Positions 14,712-21,764 of a stretch of DNA of 28,766 bases are shown piece by piece. The DNA is from an uncultured Coriobacteriales bacterium (GTDB taxonomy: Bacteria > Actinomycetota > Coriobacteriia > Coriobacteriales > UMGS124). The notes beneath the pieces were generated by a model. That model was not told the origin of the DNA. It worked only from the letters and a program-made list of their open reading frames with translations, and made no database searches. The position numbers were made by a program, and so were the translations under genes. How positions within the stretch are numbered: the stretch's first letter is position 1; each line of letters starts with the position of its first letter. The stretch is taken from the NCBI GenBank assembly GCA_934636245.1, contig CAKUAI010000032.1:1-28766 (forward strand), read 5' to 3'.

Positions 14712-15923
14712 ATGGCAAAGGCCCAGGCATATGAGTTGAGGCTCTTCGACAAGGTCGTCCTGACGTTTTCCATCGGCCGCGGGTTCGATGGGGACGCCGT
14801 CGTTGACCTTGGGCTGGCCGGGGGCGACGCGCCGCTGCCGCCCGGTTTGCAGCCAACGCCTGACGGCGTGTGGAAATGGCTCTCTGCCAGGGCGTTGCCG
14901 TTTAATCGCCGCTATGCCGACACACTGTGCATCATGATGGGCATCCGTCCCGGCGACGTGGAACGCATCCTCGCCGTGGGTCTTGGCCTGTCGCTCAACG
15001 ACAGCTACTGGGTCTGCCCTGTTGGGTTTGACGGTCGGTTCGCCGATTACAACCTGTACGAGAACGGCTTCTCAGACGTTCTCGCGGCGGTCGCCTACAC
15101 CGGCCACCTTGACCTGGGCAGCTCGCCGCTTTCCGGCCTCACGCCCGAGCTCACGACGGGCGGCTCGCTTCAGAAGGCGTGGCGCATCGGGCCCGGTGGC
15201 GAGCGCCTGCTCTACAAGGGATCGACGCCCGGCTGGGTCCCTGGCGAGTGGGCGAGCGAGTGCCTTGCAAGCCAGGTCGCCGAGCGGTTCTGCGCCGCAA
15301 GCGCGGCGTACTGGCACGATGTCTGGGAGGAGAGGGATTGCTCGGTGTGCAGGTGCTTCTGCAGCGCGGAGATTTCCTACGTGCCAGCGGCGCTTGCTTC
15401 GGGCTCGTCTTCCTTTGCCGCAAACCTCGCCTTCGCCCAGAGCGCGGGTACCGAGTCCCTTGAGGCATATGCCGACACCTGGGTCTTTGACGCGCTTGTC
15501 TGCAACACCGACAGGCATCTCACCAACCTGGGCTATCTCTACGATGCGTCGACGGCACGGCTGCTCGGGCCCGCCCCCGTGTTCGACAACGGACGAGGCC
15601 TGTTTCCCAACGTGCAGGACGGCCAGCTTGCCGACGCTGCCATGCTTGCCGCGCTGTCGAGGCCGGCGTCGGGCGGCGACAGCTTTGAGCAGGCCGCGTC
15701 GCGCGTGATGGGAGACCGACAGCTCTCTGTCCTTGAGGCGATGGCTGGCTTCGAGTTTGACCTGGAGAAGCTGCCCTTGTCGCTGCATGCTCGCGCGCGG
15801 GCGTTGGAGCCTTTCTTGCGCACACGTGCCGCCGAGCTGGCGCGCATCGAGCCCGTGGATCGCGGGGAGCTCGCCCAGGCGTGCGACGCATGGCGGGCGC
15901 GTAGCGCAGGGGAGGCACACTAG
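14712..15923 (+). CDS. stand-alone HipA-like Ser/Thr kinase
   Basis: This 403-residue protein carries the HipA kinase fold marks: LTTGGSLQKAW near 148-157, the likely ATP-binding Lys169 in LLYKGS, the catalytic-loop motif NTDRHLTNLG at 265-274 and a metal-binding FDNG at 291-294 in place of DFG. HipA toxins phosphorylate cellular proteins such as tRNA synthetases; the target here is unknown. There is no HipB-like antitoxin gene on either side, and the N-terminal 120 residues contain no clear HTH. It may be a solitary kinase or a regulator related to CtkA-like proteins. GAGAGG lies just upstream of the ATG. It sits between ATPase and repeat elements in the accessory island. Confidence 0.82.
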   Translation: MAKAQAYELRLFDKVVLTFSIGRGFDGDAVVDLGLAGGDAPLPPGLQPTPDGVWKWLSARALPFNRRYADTLCIMMGIRPGDVERILAVGLGLSLNDSYWVCPVGFDGRFADYNLYENGFSDVLAAVAYTGHLDLGSSPLSGLTPELTTGGSLQKAWRIGPGGERLLYKGSTPGWVPGEWASECLASQVAERFCAASAAYWHDVWEERDCSVCRCFCSAEISYVPAALASGSSSFAANLAFAQSAGTESLEAYADTWVFDALVCNTDRHLTNLGYLYDASTARLLGPAPVFDNGRGLFPNVQDGQLADAAMLAALSRPASGGDSFEQAASRVMGDRQLSVLEAMAGFEFDLEKLPLSLHARARALEPFLRTRAAELARIEPVDRGELAQACDAWRARSAGEAH

Positions 15924-15967
15924 GGGGTTGCGGGTGCGAGCGCCTTTCGTTGCTCTGTGCTTGTCGT
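15924..15967. other. spacer before 80-bp element copy 2
   Basis: It contains gttgcgggtg (15927-15936), which also occurs at 17695-17704 upstream of copy 3. Nothing else is recognisable. Confidence 0.35.
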
Positions 15968-16047
15968 GCGAGCCACAGGTTGAGATATGCAACGTTTTTC
16001 GAGCGTAATGGCCGTCGCGCCGTTGAATTTTTCAACCTGCGGCTCGC
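15968..16047. repeat. 80-bp palindromic element, copy 2
   Basis: Arms GCGAGCCACAGGTTGA (15968-15983) and TCAACCTGCGGCTCGC (16032-16047) pair with one mismatch. The inner stem is CAACG with CGTTG, where copy 1 has TAACG with CGTTA, a compensatory change. The AATGG/CCGTT alternative stem followed by gaaTTTTT is also retained. The copy lies between the convergent HipA-like and second ATPase genes, where a terminator function would make sense. Confidence 0.88.
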
Positions 16048-16158
16048 GCTCGGCGCAGAGCACTGTCTTCGGAGGCCCTGATGGTCCTGCCTATTGGGGT
16101 ATATGACTTGCATATGACTCGCGCGGAGGGGCAGAGCCCTTCCTTGCCTGGTCGAAGC
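16048..16158. other. spacer between element copy 2 and ATPase 2
   Basis: An 8-bp direct repeat ATATGACT occurs at 16101-16108 and 16112-16119. Part of the end, near 16139-16158, is similar to 12690-12710, the flank of the ATPase relic. No gene is supported. Confidence 0.4.
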
Positions 16159-17514
16159 CTAGACCCTGATGGTCTCCATCACGAACGACTCGTTCGGGTC
16201 GTCTCCCCGCGTCGGCAGGCAGCTCGTCATGTAGAGCGGCAGATACGTGACGTTCCCGTCGACTTCGACGTTGGCGCGGCTGAACACGATGCCTCCCTCG
16301 GCATGGTAGTCGGGCGTGGCGAGCAGCGCATCGAGCGCGGCGTGCGATCGGTAGGCCCTTCCCGCCTTCACCTCGATGGGAAGGGACCCCTGTCGGCCGT
16401 CGATGACGAAGTCCACCTCGGAGCGCGACCCCTTGGCATGGTAGTACAGCTCATAGCCTTTCGCCGCTAGTTCCTGCGCGACGACGTTCTCGTAGATGCC
16501 GCCGACGTTTGCCTCGCCGTTGTCGAGGTAGATTGAACGGGCCGTGCTCAGGGGGTAGCGCGACACGAGCATTCCCGTGTCCGATTGGTACAGCTTGAAC
16601 TTGGAGGCTTGGCGCGTGCGCAGCAGGGGAGAGCGGGGCTCGCTCACGCTGTCGCACTTGAGTGCGACGCCGGCGTCGACGAGCCAGAGGAAGTCCTGCT
16701 CGTACCTGTCGTATCGCGCACCGGGGTCGATGGAGTTGACGATGAACCGGCGGGTTTGGTCGTCAAGCTGCTGGGAGATCTGGCTGAAGATGCTCTTGAT
16801 GAACGGCGCGCGCGTTGGCGCGTACTTCGATATGTCGAGCTCGTACTGCGTGTTGAGCTCGGCTTGGAGGGGGCGGATTGCTGCGAGGTCGCCTTTTCCG
16901 TCGAGGAAGCGCTGTACGACCTCGGGCATGCCGCCACACACAACGTAGGTGCGGAAGTTGCGCAGCATGGCCTCGTGCAGGTAGTCGTCGATGGGCTCGC
17001 GATTCTCGTAAGCGCTTCGCACGGCCGAGAGTGCCGCGTCCGAGATTCCGATGGCCCAGCAGAACTCCTCGAAGTCGAGCGGGTACATGTGCAGCTCGGT
17101 GGCGTAGCCCACGGGGAATGAGCGGACGTGGCGCAGCTCGGTCCCGAGCATCGAGCCGGTGAAGACATAGTCGTACCTGCCGTCCTCGACGAGGAACTTG
17201 GCCATCGTTACGATGTCGGGGCACTCCTGGATCTCGTCGAGCATGACCAGGCTGCGCCCTTGCACCAGGTCGCCGTTCGAGAAAAAGGAGAGCCGCGAGA
17301 GGAAGTCCTGCAGGTTGGAGGCCGACGTCAGGGCCTTGCGGGCGTCGGCCTGCTCGTAGAAGTTGATTTCCACATACGAGTCGTACTCGCGCTTCGCGAA
17401 CTCGCGCACGACATAGCTTTTGCCTATCTGCCTGGCGCCGAACAGCAGGAGCGCCTTTCGTCTCGGCTCATTCTTCCATTTGGCGAGTTCCTGCTCGATT
17501 CTACGCCTCAGCAT
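16159..17514 (-). CDS. AAA-type ATPase with DUF4143 nuclease-like domain (ATPase 2)
   Basis: This 451-residue protein begins MLRRRIEQELAKWKNE, typical for the family. It has Walker A GARQIGKS at 26-33, Walker B LVMLDEIQ at 89-96 and VFTGSML at 117-123. The C-terminal DUF4143 domain keeps a PD-(D/E)xK-like pattern, SEVDFVIDG followed by LPIEVKAG. The start at 17514 is chosen because GAGGAGG lies 5 nt upstream. An in-frame ATG at 17571 has no ribosome site and would add 19 residues. It is related to ATPase 1 but is not a recent duplicate, as only the general architecture is shared. Three iterons precede it, and 80-bp elements lie on both sides. Confidence 0.87.
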   Translation of the reverse strand: MLRRRIEQELAKWKNEPRRKALLLFGARQIGKSYVVREFAKREYDSYVEINFYEQADARKALTSASNLQDFLSRLSFFSNGDLVQGRSLVMLDEIQECPDIVTMAKFLVEDGRYDYVFTGSMLGTELRHVRSFPVGYATELHMYPLDFEEFCWAIGISDAALSAVRSAYENREPIDDYLHEAMLRNFRTYVVCGGMPEVVQRFLDGKGDLAAIRPLQAELNTQYELDISKYAPTRAPFIKSIFSQISQQLDDQTRRFIVNSIDPGARYDRYEQDFLWLVDAGVALKCDSVSEPRSPLLRTRQASKFKLYQSDTGMLVSRYPLSTARSIYLDNGEANVGGIYENVVAQELAAKGYELYYHAKGSRSEVDFVIDGRQGSLPIEVKAGRAYRSHAALDALLATPDYHAEGGIVFSRANVEVDGNVTYLPLYMTSCLPTRGDDPNESFVMETIRV

Positions 17515-17573
17515 GGCTGCCTCCTCGATTGGCAATGAAAGGTACCTGCTCAGAGTATCACTTGAATTCATGG

Positions 17574-17651
17574 TGACAAAAAATGCATAGTAAAACATGG
17601 TCAATTTGACAAAAAATGTCATATAAAAAGAGCCAAAAATGACAAAAAATG
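17574..17651 (-). promoter_or_regulatory. three 12-bp iterons at exact 33-bp spacing, ATPase 2 promoter region
   Basis: TGACAAAAAATG occurs exactly at 17574-17585, 17607-17618 and 17640-17651, each start 33 bp apart, or about three helical turns. The spacer sequences differ, so this is a binding-site array rather than a simple tandem repeat. On the gene's strand each copy reads CATTTTTTGTCA and contains TTGTCA, a near-match to a -35 box. The region is strikingly AT-rich. Because 33 is eleven codons, the frame stays open and would encode an unlikely hydrophobic leader. Confidence 0.7.
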
Positions 17652-17756
17652 TAAGTCTAGAAAGATGATCCCGGTCTCTGTGTCTGTTTGAGGTGTTGCG
17701 GGTGCCGGTGGCGCGATGCGGTTCCCGCGGTCCGAGGTGGCGACTGGGCTCGTCTT
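17652..17756. other. spacer between iterons and element copy 3
   Basis: No gene is supported. It contains gttgcgggtg at 17695-17704, shared with the flank of element copy 2. Confidence 0.35.
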
Positions 17757-17836
17757 GCGAGCCACGGGTTGAGATATGCAACGTTTTTCGAGGGCGATGG
17801 CCGCTGAGCCGTTAAATTCTTCAACCCGTGGCTCGC
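17757..17836. repeat. 80-bp palindromic element, copy 3
   Basis: Arms GCGAGCCACGGGTTGA (17757-17772) and TCAACCCGTGGCTCGC (17821-17836) are perfectly complementary over 16 bp. Relative to copies 1 and 2, an A-T pair in the arm has become G-C on both sides. The inner stem is weaker (GCAACG with CGTTAA), while ATGG/CCGT remains. It lies upstream of ATPase 2 and next to the 23-bp repeats. Confidence 0.88.
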
Positions 17837-17879
17837 GTACCGACGTGGGCGTGCGCCGGGCGGAGCGGCTGGGTGCTCA

Positions 17880-17948
17880 GGAAAATCCGAACTAGAATGC
17901 CGGGAAAATCCGAACTAAAAGGTCGGGAAAATCCGAATGCAGCAACAT
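17880..17948. repeat. three 23-bp tandem repeats
   Basis: GGAAAATCCGAA starts at 17880, 17903 and 17926, a constant 23-bp period. The first two copies continue with ctaga or ctaaa and a variable end. The period is not a multiple of three, so it is not a coding repeat. By analogy with the iterons of ATPase 2, it may be the promoter array of the ATPase whose relic follows. Confidence 0.7.
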
Positions 17949-18150
17949 TCTCGCAAAACGAGGGAGCGAGGAAAAGGCATCCGACGGCGCGGCGAGCTTG
18001 TGGCGCATGCGCGACAAGCTGTGCTCGAACCCCCCGCTCCCGCACGCGCGCCCCGGAGTTCATGGCCGTCATCACCGGCAACTGCGAGTGCGCCCGCATG
18101 GTGGGGGGACGACATCTATGCGATTCCGATTCGACTGCCGGTGAAGCAAA
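17937..18150 (+). pseudogene. probable relic of another DUF4143-type ATPase
   Basis: Near 18058 the plus strand encodes PEFMAVITGNCECARMV. A shift at the run of six G near 18107 then brings in DDIYAIPIRLPVK. Joined, these resemble the usual C-terminal end of DUF4143-type ATPases (pattern xFMAVVTG followed by DGVxVIPL, from memory). An ATG at 17937 directly follows the third 23-bp repeat, but the stretch to 18050 is Arg/Pro-rich and unlike the family. The best reading is a gene with its middle deleted and a later frameshift. A strong terminator follows. Confidence 0.4.
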
Positions 18151-18186
18151 AGGCGCACGTCGACGATGAATCGACGTGCGCCTTTT
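18148..18186. terminator. bidirectional Rho-independent terminator
   Basis: AAAAGGCGCACGTCGA (18148-18163) pairs perfectly over 16 bp with TCGACGTGCGCCTTTT (18171-18186), with a 7-nt loop. T-runs flank both sides. It closes the minus-strand reductase gene at 18231 and anything reading rightward from the relic. Confidence 0.9.
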
Positions 18187-18230
18187 AATGGCTGATGAAG
18201 CCCTCAAGACCCTGCCTGGGCTGTGTCGCC

Positions 18231-19835
18231 TTATGCCACGAGGTCCTTTGCAGCGGTGCTGCCTGCGAGGACGCCGGAGGCCAGGGCGAAGCCGTTGCAG
18301 GAACCGCCCTGGTAGTAGGGGGTGCTCCAGAAGTCACCGTCAACGCCTGCGACGTACAGACCGGCCATGACGTCGTTGTTGCTGTCTGCTGCACGGCAGA
18401 AGCCGTCCGTCTTGATGCCGCCGAGCGTGACCCATGCACCGGGGTTGTACTCGAAGACGTAGAACGGACCCTCTTCGATGGCGTGCATGTAGTCGGCAGG
18501 CAGGAAGAACTCGTCGTCCTGGCCGGCAGCACATGCCTCGTTGTATGCCTCGATGGTAGCAGGCAGGTTCGTAAGGCCGAAGGCCTCGGCGAGCTCCTCA
18601 ATGCTGTCGGCCTTGGCTGCCCAGCCCTGCTCGATGGCCTCTTCGATGTTGGCGTCGAAGTCGGACAGGGTCACGCCCTCGAAGCCCATGAGAAGGGCGC
18701 CGCCCATGTTTGCCTTGGTGCCCTCGGTGAGGAAGTCGAAAACGGGGTTGGACTTGACGGTGTCCACATAAGCCTGGTCGACAATGGTGTAGTAATACGG
18801 GTCGCGCAGCATAGGCTCGCCGCTGTACATGGTCTGTTCGGCCATCTGCTGTTCGTTCATGAAGCGCTCGCCGCGCTTGTCAACGAGAACATTGCCAAAA
18901 AGGGGCAGGTAGAAGCAAGGGTTCGTGCCGCGGCCGGGAGCCCAGGAGTAGGCAGGGGAGGCCTTCAGGTTGGCGGCACCCATCTCGTTGCACGACACGG
19001 AGAAGTTCTTGCCGATTTGGGCACCGGCTGCCTGGCACATCTTGATACCCGTGCCGTCGTTGTGGCCGAAGCCCTGGTTGACGAGAACCGCGCCGGCGAA
19101 GCGCTCCTTGATCATGTCGGGGTTTGCGAGGAAGCCGCCCGTGGCGACAACGACAGACTTCGCTTCGATGCGTGCGGTGCCGTTGGGGCCCTCGGCAACT
19201 ACGCCGCATACGGCGCCTTCGTCGTTCTGGATAAGCTCGGTGCCCTTGTAGCCGAACATGGTCGTGAGCGTCTCGCGCTCGGCGCACATGGCGCGGAAGT
19301 TGTCGGCGCGAGGCGTTCCCTCCTCCAGGTAGACATGGCCGCCGCGGTTGAGCATGGTGTCTTCCTCGGTGGTGTTGGCAAACGCGTACAGGAACTGCAC
19401 GCCGCCGTCGATGAGGTAATTCGCCGCCTGGGCGCTCGAGCGGATGATGTTGCGCAGAACCTTGCCGTTGCACTGGTAGTGCGTTCCGGGCTCCACCCAC
19501 TCGAAGGCCTGCTGCTGGGTGAGGTAATGGTCGTACTTGAGCTGCTCTTCGCTCTCAATCATCCATGCGCCCGTGGTGTGGGTGTTCGTGGTTCCCTCGA
19601 AATCGTCCGCCGAGTCGATTGCGATGACCTGTGCGCCCTCATCGGCAGCGGCCAGGGCCGCCATCAGGCCGGCCGCGCCGAGGCCAACCACGGCGACGTC
19701 GCAGCTCAGCGTTTCGGCGGCTTCTTCTGCAAGCGCCTGGCCGGGAGCCTGAACCGATGCCATCGTTCCTGCAAGCGCGGCTACCGCCGTTGCCCCTTCG
19801 ACGAACGTGCGCCTGCTTATCCCCTCGAGTGCCAT
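18231..19835 (-). CDS. Tat-exported FAD-binding reductase without FMN domain
   Basis: This 534-residue flavoprotein has a twin-arginine signal (SRRTFVEGA, RR at 8-9, Ala-rich to about 36) and FAD-binding GLGAAG at 51-56. The reductase body includes VVVATGGFLANPDMI and a C-terminal AGLYVAGVDGDFW. It belongs to the fumarate reductase flavoprotein type. It has no FMN-binding or haem-binding (CxxCH) motif, so electrons must come from a separate partner not encoded nearby. The acceptor is unknown. AAGGGG lies close to the start. The upstream same-strand MerR gene and the 19-bp-spaced promoter at 19887-19917 point to MerR-type activation. Confidence 0.87.
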   Translation of the reverse strand: MALEGISRRTFVEGATAVAALAGTMASVQAPGQALAEEAAETLSCDVAVVGLGAAGLMAALAAADEGAQVIAIDSADDFEGTTNTHTTGAWMIESEEQLKYDHYLTQQQAFEWVEPGTHYQCNGKVLRNIIRSSAQAANYLIDGGVQFLYAFANTTEEDTMLNRGGHVYLEEGTPRADNFRAMCAERETLTTMFGYKGTELIQNDEGAVCGVVAEGPNGTARIEAKSVVVATGGFLANPDMIKERFAGAVLVNQGFGHNDGTGIKMCQAAGAQIGKNFSVSCNEMGAANLKASPAYSWAPGRGTNPCFYLPLFGNVLVDKRGERFMNEQQMAEQTMYSGEPMLRDPYYYTIVDQAYVDTVKSNPVFDFLTEGTKANMGGALLMGFEGVTLSDFDANIEEAIEQGWAAKADSIEELAEAFGLTNLPATIEAYNEACAAGQDDEFFLPADYMHAIEEGPFYVFEYNPGAWVTLGGIKTDGFCRAADSNNDVMAGLYVAGVDGDFWSTPYYQGGSCNGFALASGVLAGSTAAKDLVA

Positions 19836-19886
19836 CCTTGTTCCCCTTCTGCTTGTGTGACCTCGCTATCGTTGCGAGCTGGGGAA

Positions 19887-19917
19887 ATGCTAGGGTGTGC
19901 TGTCGCTGTAGGGTCAA
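19887..19917 (-). promoter_or_regulatory. MerR-type promoter with 19-bp spacer
   Basis: On the minus strand TTGACC (19912-19917) and TAGCAT (19887-19892) are separated by exactly 19 bp, the long spacing typical of promoters activated by MerR-family DNA distortion. The spacer contains ACAGC twice, separated by one G; a clean inverted repeat was not seen. The site lies about 52 bp upstream of the reductase start, and a MerR gene is directly upstream. Confidence 0.55.
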
Positions 19918-20021
19918 GAGGGGATGCAGGGGAAAGTGAGCAGGGGGTTTGAGGTCACGGGAGTCGTTGGATGTTCCTAAACTCAACTGCGGCAGTAGAG
20001 TTCTGCACCCCTTTGGCTGCG
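19918..20021. other. spacer between MerR gene and reductase promoter
   Basis: A weak interrupted hairpin (AACTCAACTGC with GCAGTAGAGTT near 19980-20001) might end the merR transcript. No U-run supports it. No gene is present. Confidence 0.3.
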
Positions 20022-20822
20022 TCACCTCACCGGCAGCCATATTTCGTCGAAGCGCAGCTCGTCTGATGAGTCGTAGAGCGTGCAGATGCGATGGGTGAAG
20101 GCGGATTCTTCGGGAACCAGTCCTTTCTCGCGCATGGTGGCTGCCAATGCGGCCAGGTCTTCCTCGAAGGGCGTGAAGTCTCGGCGTACGCGGATTATCG
20201 AGTGGGCGCATTTGCGCGGATGCAGGAAGAATGAAGATGCAAGGGACGGCGGAGCGTCGATGTACTGCCGGTGCACGGCATATCCAACAGCGGGTTCGCA
20301 CTTGGCCCCAACGTCAAGCAGCTCGGTGGAGAACAGCAAGCTTGAGTCTGCGTAGGGAATGGGAAAGCCTTCTTCCTCCGAGGGTATGCGGGCTTCAACC
20401 TCGTCGTGATCTTCCGGCATCCAGAGGGGGACCCAATAGGTGGCAGGGGAGCGCAGCACCTCGATTTGTCCTGGAACATGATGGGATGCCAGGTCGACCA
20501 TTTGACTGCGGTGCGACAGGAACGCCTCGAGCCGCTGTGCGGCCTCGATTTGACGGCGCAAGCGAGTCTCGCAATCGTGAAGTGCGGCATCGACGTCGCA
20601 AAGGGACCCATGGGACAGCAAGTTTGCAATCTCGGTCGTGTCGCAGCCGCACTCGCGGTAGTTACGGCATTCCAGGAGGCGTGCGACGTCGGGCAGATCG
20701 AACGAACGGTATGTGCCGTCTCGTCCGTGTGAAGGCGAAACGATGCCGCGCTCTTCGAAGTAGCGTATGCCGCTCGGAGAGAAACCGGACAGTTTGGAAA
20801 CAACCCCTATTTTGAGATCCAC
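20022..20822 (-). CDS. MerR-family regulator with GyrI-like effector domain
   Basis: This 266-residue protein starts, by choice, at a GTG (20822) preceded by GGGGGTG. The resulting N-terminus, DLKIGVVSKLSGFSPSGIRY, fits the MerR family; an ATG at 20870 would add 16 residues. Residues 1-70 are the MerR winged HTH, about 75-115 the coiled-coil dimerisation helix, and from about 120 a GyrI-like ligand-binding domain ending FDEIWLPV. It probably senses a small organic molecule and activates the downstream reductase at 18231-19835 through the 19-bp-spaced promoter. Confidence 0.85.
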   Translation of the reverse strand: MDLKIGVVSKLSGFSPSGIRYFEERGIVSPSHGRDGTYRSFDLPDVARLLECRNYRECGCDTTEIANLLSHGSLCDVDAALHDCETRLRRQIEAAQRLEAFLSHRSQMVDLASHHVPGQIEVLRSPATYWVPLWMPEDHDEVEARIPSEEEGFPIPYADSSLLFSTELLDVGAKCEPAVGYAVHRQYIDAPPSLASSFFLHPRKCAHSIIRVRRDFTPFEEDLAALAATMREKGLVPEESAFTHRICTLYDSSDELRFDEIWLPVR

Positions 20823-20924
20823 CCGACACCCCCATTTTGCCGATGGCACATGTTTGTATGAACGGGACATTTTTCCGTGAGTATAGCCGAGCAGATGAGA
20901 GGTAGAGAACGGGGTGTCTGGGTG
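20823..20924. other. upstream region of the MerR gene
   Basis: It contains the possible longer start (ATG at 20870) of the MerR gene. No operator or promoter was clear. Confidence 0.35.
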
Positions 20925-20957
20925 GCCATTGTGCCTGCGTGAAAGTGGGAGCTGCGG
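20925..20957 (+). pseudogene. 33-bp relic of the ATPase 1 3' end
   Basis: These 33 bases match 14368-14400, the end of the ATPase 1 gene, at 30 positions. They encode A-I-V-P-A, then a stop in place of Trp, then K-W-E-L-R. Similarity ends at the same gctgcgg where ATPase 1 joins the toxin relic. This shows that an ATPase gene once lay directly upstream of the toxin-antitoxin operon here. Confidence 0.7.
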
Positions 20958-21007
20958 TGAGGTTTTTTTGAGCGCAGTCGATGCCGTGTAGTTCGGCTTC
21001 GAGCCTG

Positions 21008-21040
21008 TTGACCTCTGCAATATTACTGCAGTATATTTGC
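21008..21040 (+). promoter_or_regulatory. toxin-antitoxin promoter with overlapping palindromic operator
   Basis: TTGACC (21008-21013) and TATATT (21032-21037) form a promoter with an 18-bp spacer. A 24-bp imperfect palindrome (21017-21040) centred on the perfect TACTGCAGTA (21024-21033) covers the spacer and -10. Bound antitoxin or the complex would block polymerase, as expected for autoregulated Phd/YefM systems. The ribosome site AAGGGGGA follows. Confidence 0.65.
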
Positions 21041-21072
21041 TGTAAACTTACTGTCCATGTAAGGGGGATAAG

Positions 21073-21363
21073 ATGCCCGTCATCAAGCCGCTCTCGGATT
21101 TCACCCGTAACCAGGCAACTATCATCGACTCTCTCGCCGAAACTAAGGAGCCCATATATCTTACGCGCAATGGCTCGGCATGCGTCGTCGTCATGGATGC
21201 CGCCGCGTTCGACGAGGCGATGGACTTTCGCAACGAGCTGCGCGAGCAGGAGATGCGCACGTACCGCGGCATCATGCGTGGAATTGAGGAATTTTCCGAG
21301 GGTGATTTCATTGATGCGGACGAGGCCGATCGTTTGATTCGGGCAGAAAAGGGCTGGCTGTAG
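21073..21363 (+). CDS. Phd/YefM-type antitoxin
   Basis: This 96-residue protein has the typical N-terminal DNA-binding region: PLSDFTRNQATIIDSLAE, then EPIYLTRNGSACVVVMD. A more acidic C-terminal tail should wrap the toxin. It is the first gene of a two-gene operon, with AAGGGGGA just upstream and a palindromic operator over its promoter. Its stop is followed after 2 bp by the toxin start. It should neutralise the RelE-type toxin and repress the operon with it. Confidence 0.88.
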   Translation: MPVIKPLSDFTRNQATIIDSLAETKEPIYLTRNGSACVVVMDAAAFDEAMDFRNELREQEMRTYRGIMRGIEEFSEGDFIDADEADRLIRAEKGWL

Positions 21364-21365
21364 CA

Positions 21366-21671
21366 ATGGGGACGGACTACAAAGTTCGCTATGCCAAGAG
21401 CGTGCTTGAGTTTATGCGCACCGAGATTCAGACACGCAAAGCCTACGAACGCGTCGATTCGTACTGTACGATTCTCGCCTCGTTCCCCGAGGCCGGAGCG
21501 GTGTATAACCCGTACTACGAGGCTGCGCGCCCGCCAATTGAATGCCGTTACATCACGGTTCCCGGGACTCCCTTCACGCTGTATTACGCAGTGGACGAGA
21601 AGGCCAAGGCCGTGAACGTGTTCTCGATAGAGCACCAACGGGTGAATCCGCGATCGCTGTTCTCCGACTGA
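21366..21671 (+). CDS. RelE/ParE-type toxin
   Basis: This 101-residue protein has the RelE/ParE pattern: an N-terminal helix pair, a central CRYITVPGTPFTLYYAVDE strand region and a C-terminal VFSIEHQRVNP, where family members have I-x-H-x-R. RelE relatives cut mRNA on the ribosome, while ParE relatives inhibit gyrase; sequence alone does not decide which. It follows the antitoxin by 2 bp. The second half of this gene is duplicated as a relic at 14402-14575. Confidence 0.87.
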   Translation: MGTDYKVRYAKSVLEFMRTEIQTRKAYERVDSYCTILASFPEAGAVYNPYYEAARPPIECRYITVPGTPFTLYYAVDEKAKAVNVFSIEHQRVNPRSLFSD

Positions 21672-21764
21672 TGGGTGCGCGCGTGTGGTGACCTTGCGGC
21701 TCCCGGCGCTGCTGATGAGCTGCTCTTGTCGCGGCTTCAGGCAACAAAAGGTAGGCCGCAAAAT

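Noticed and set aside
17515..17781. N-terminal extension of ATPase 2 through the iterons
   Set aside because: The frame stays open because the spacing is 33 bp, but GAGGAGG precedes the ATG at 17514 and the extension would be an Arg-rich then hydrophobic peptide unlike the family.
12757..17836. Classical insertion sequence or MITE with target duplications
   Set aside because: The 80-bp elements have inverted ends, but no matching short direct repeats flank them and no transposase is present; the mobile label is left open.
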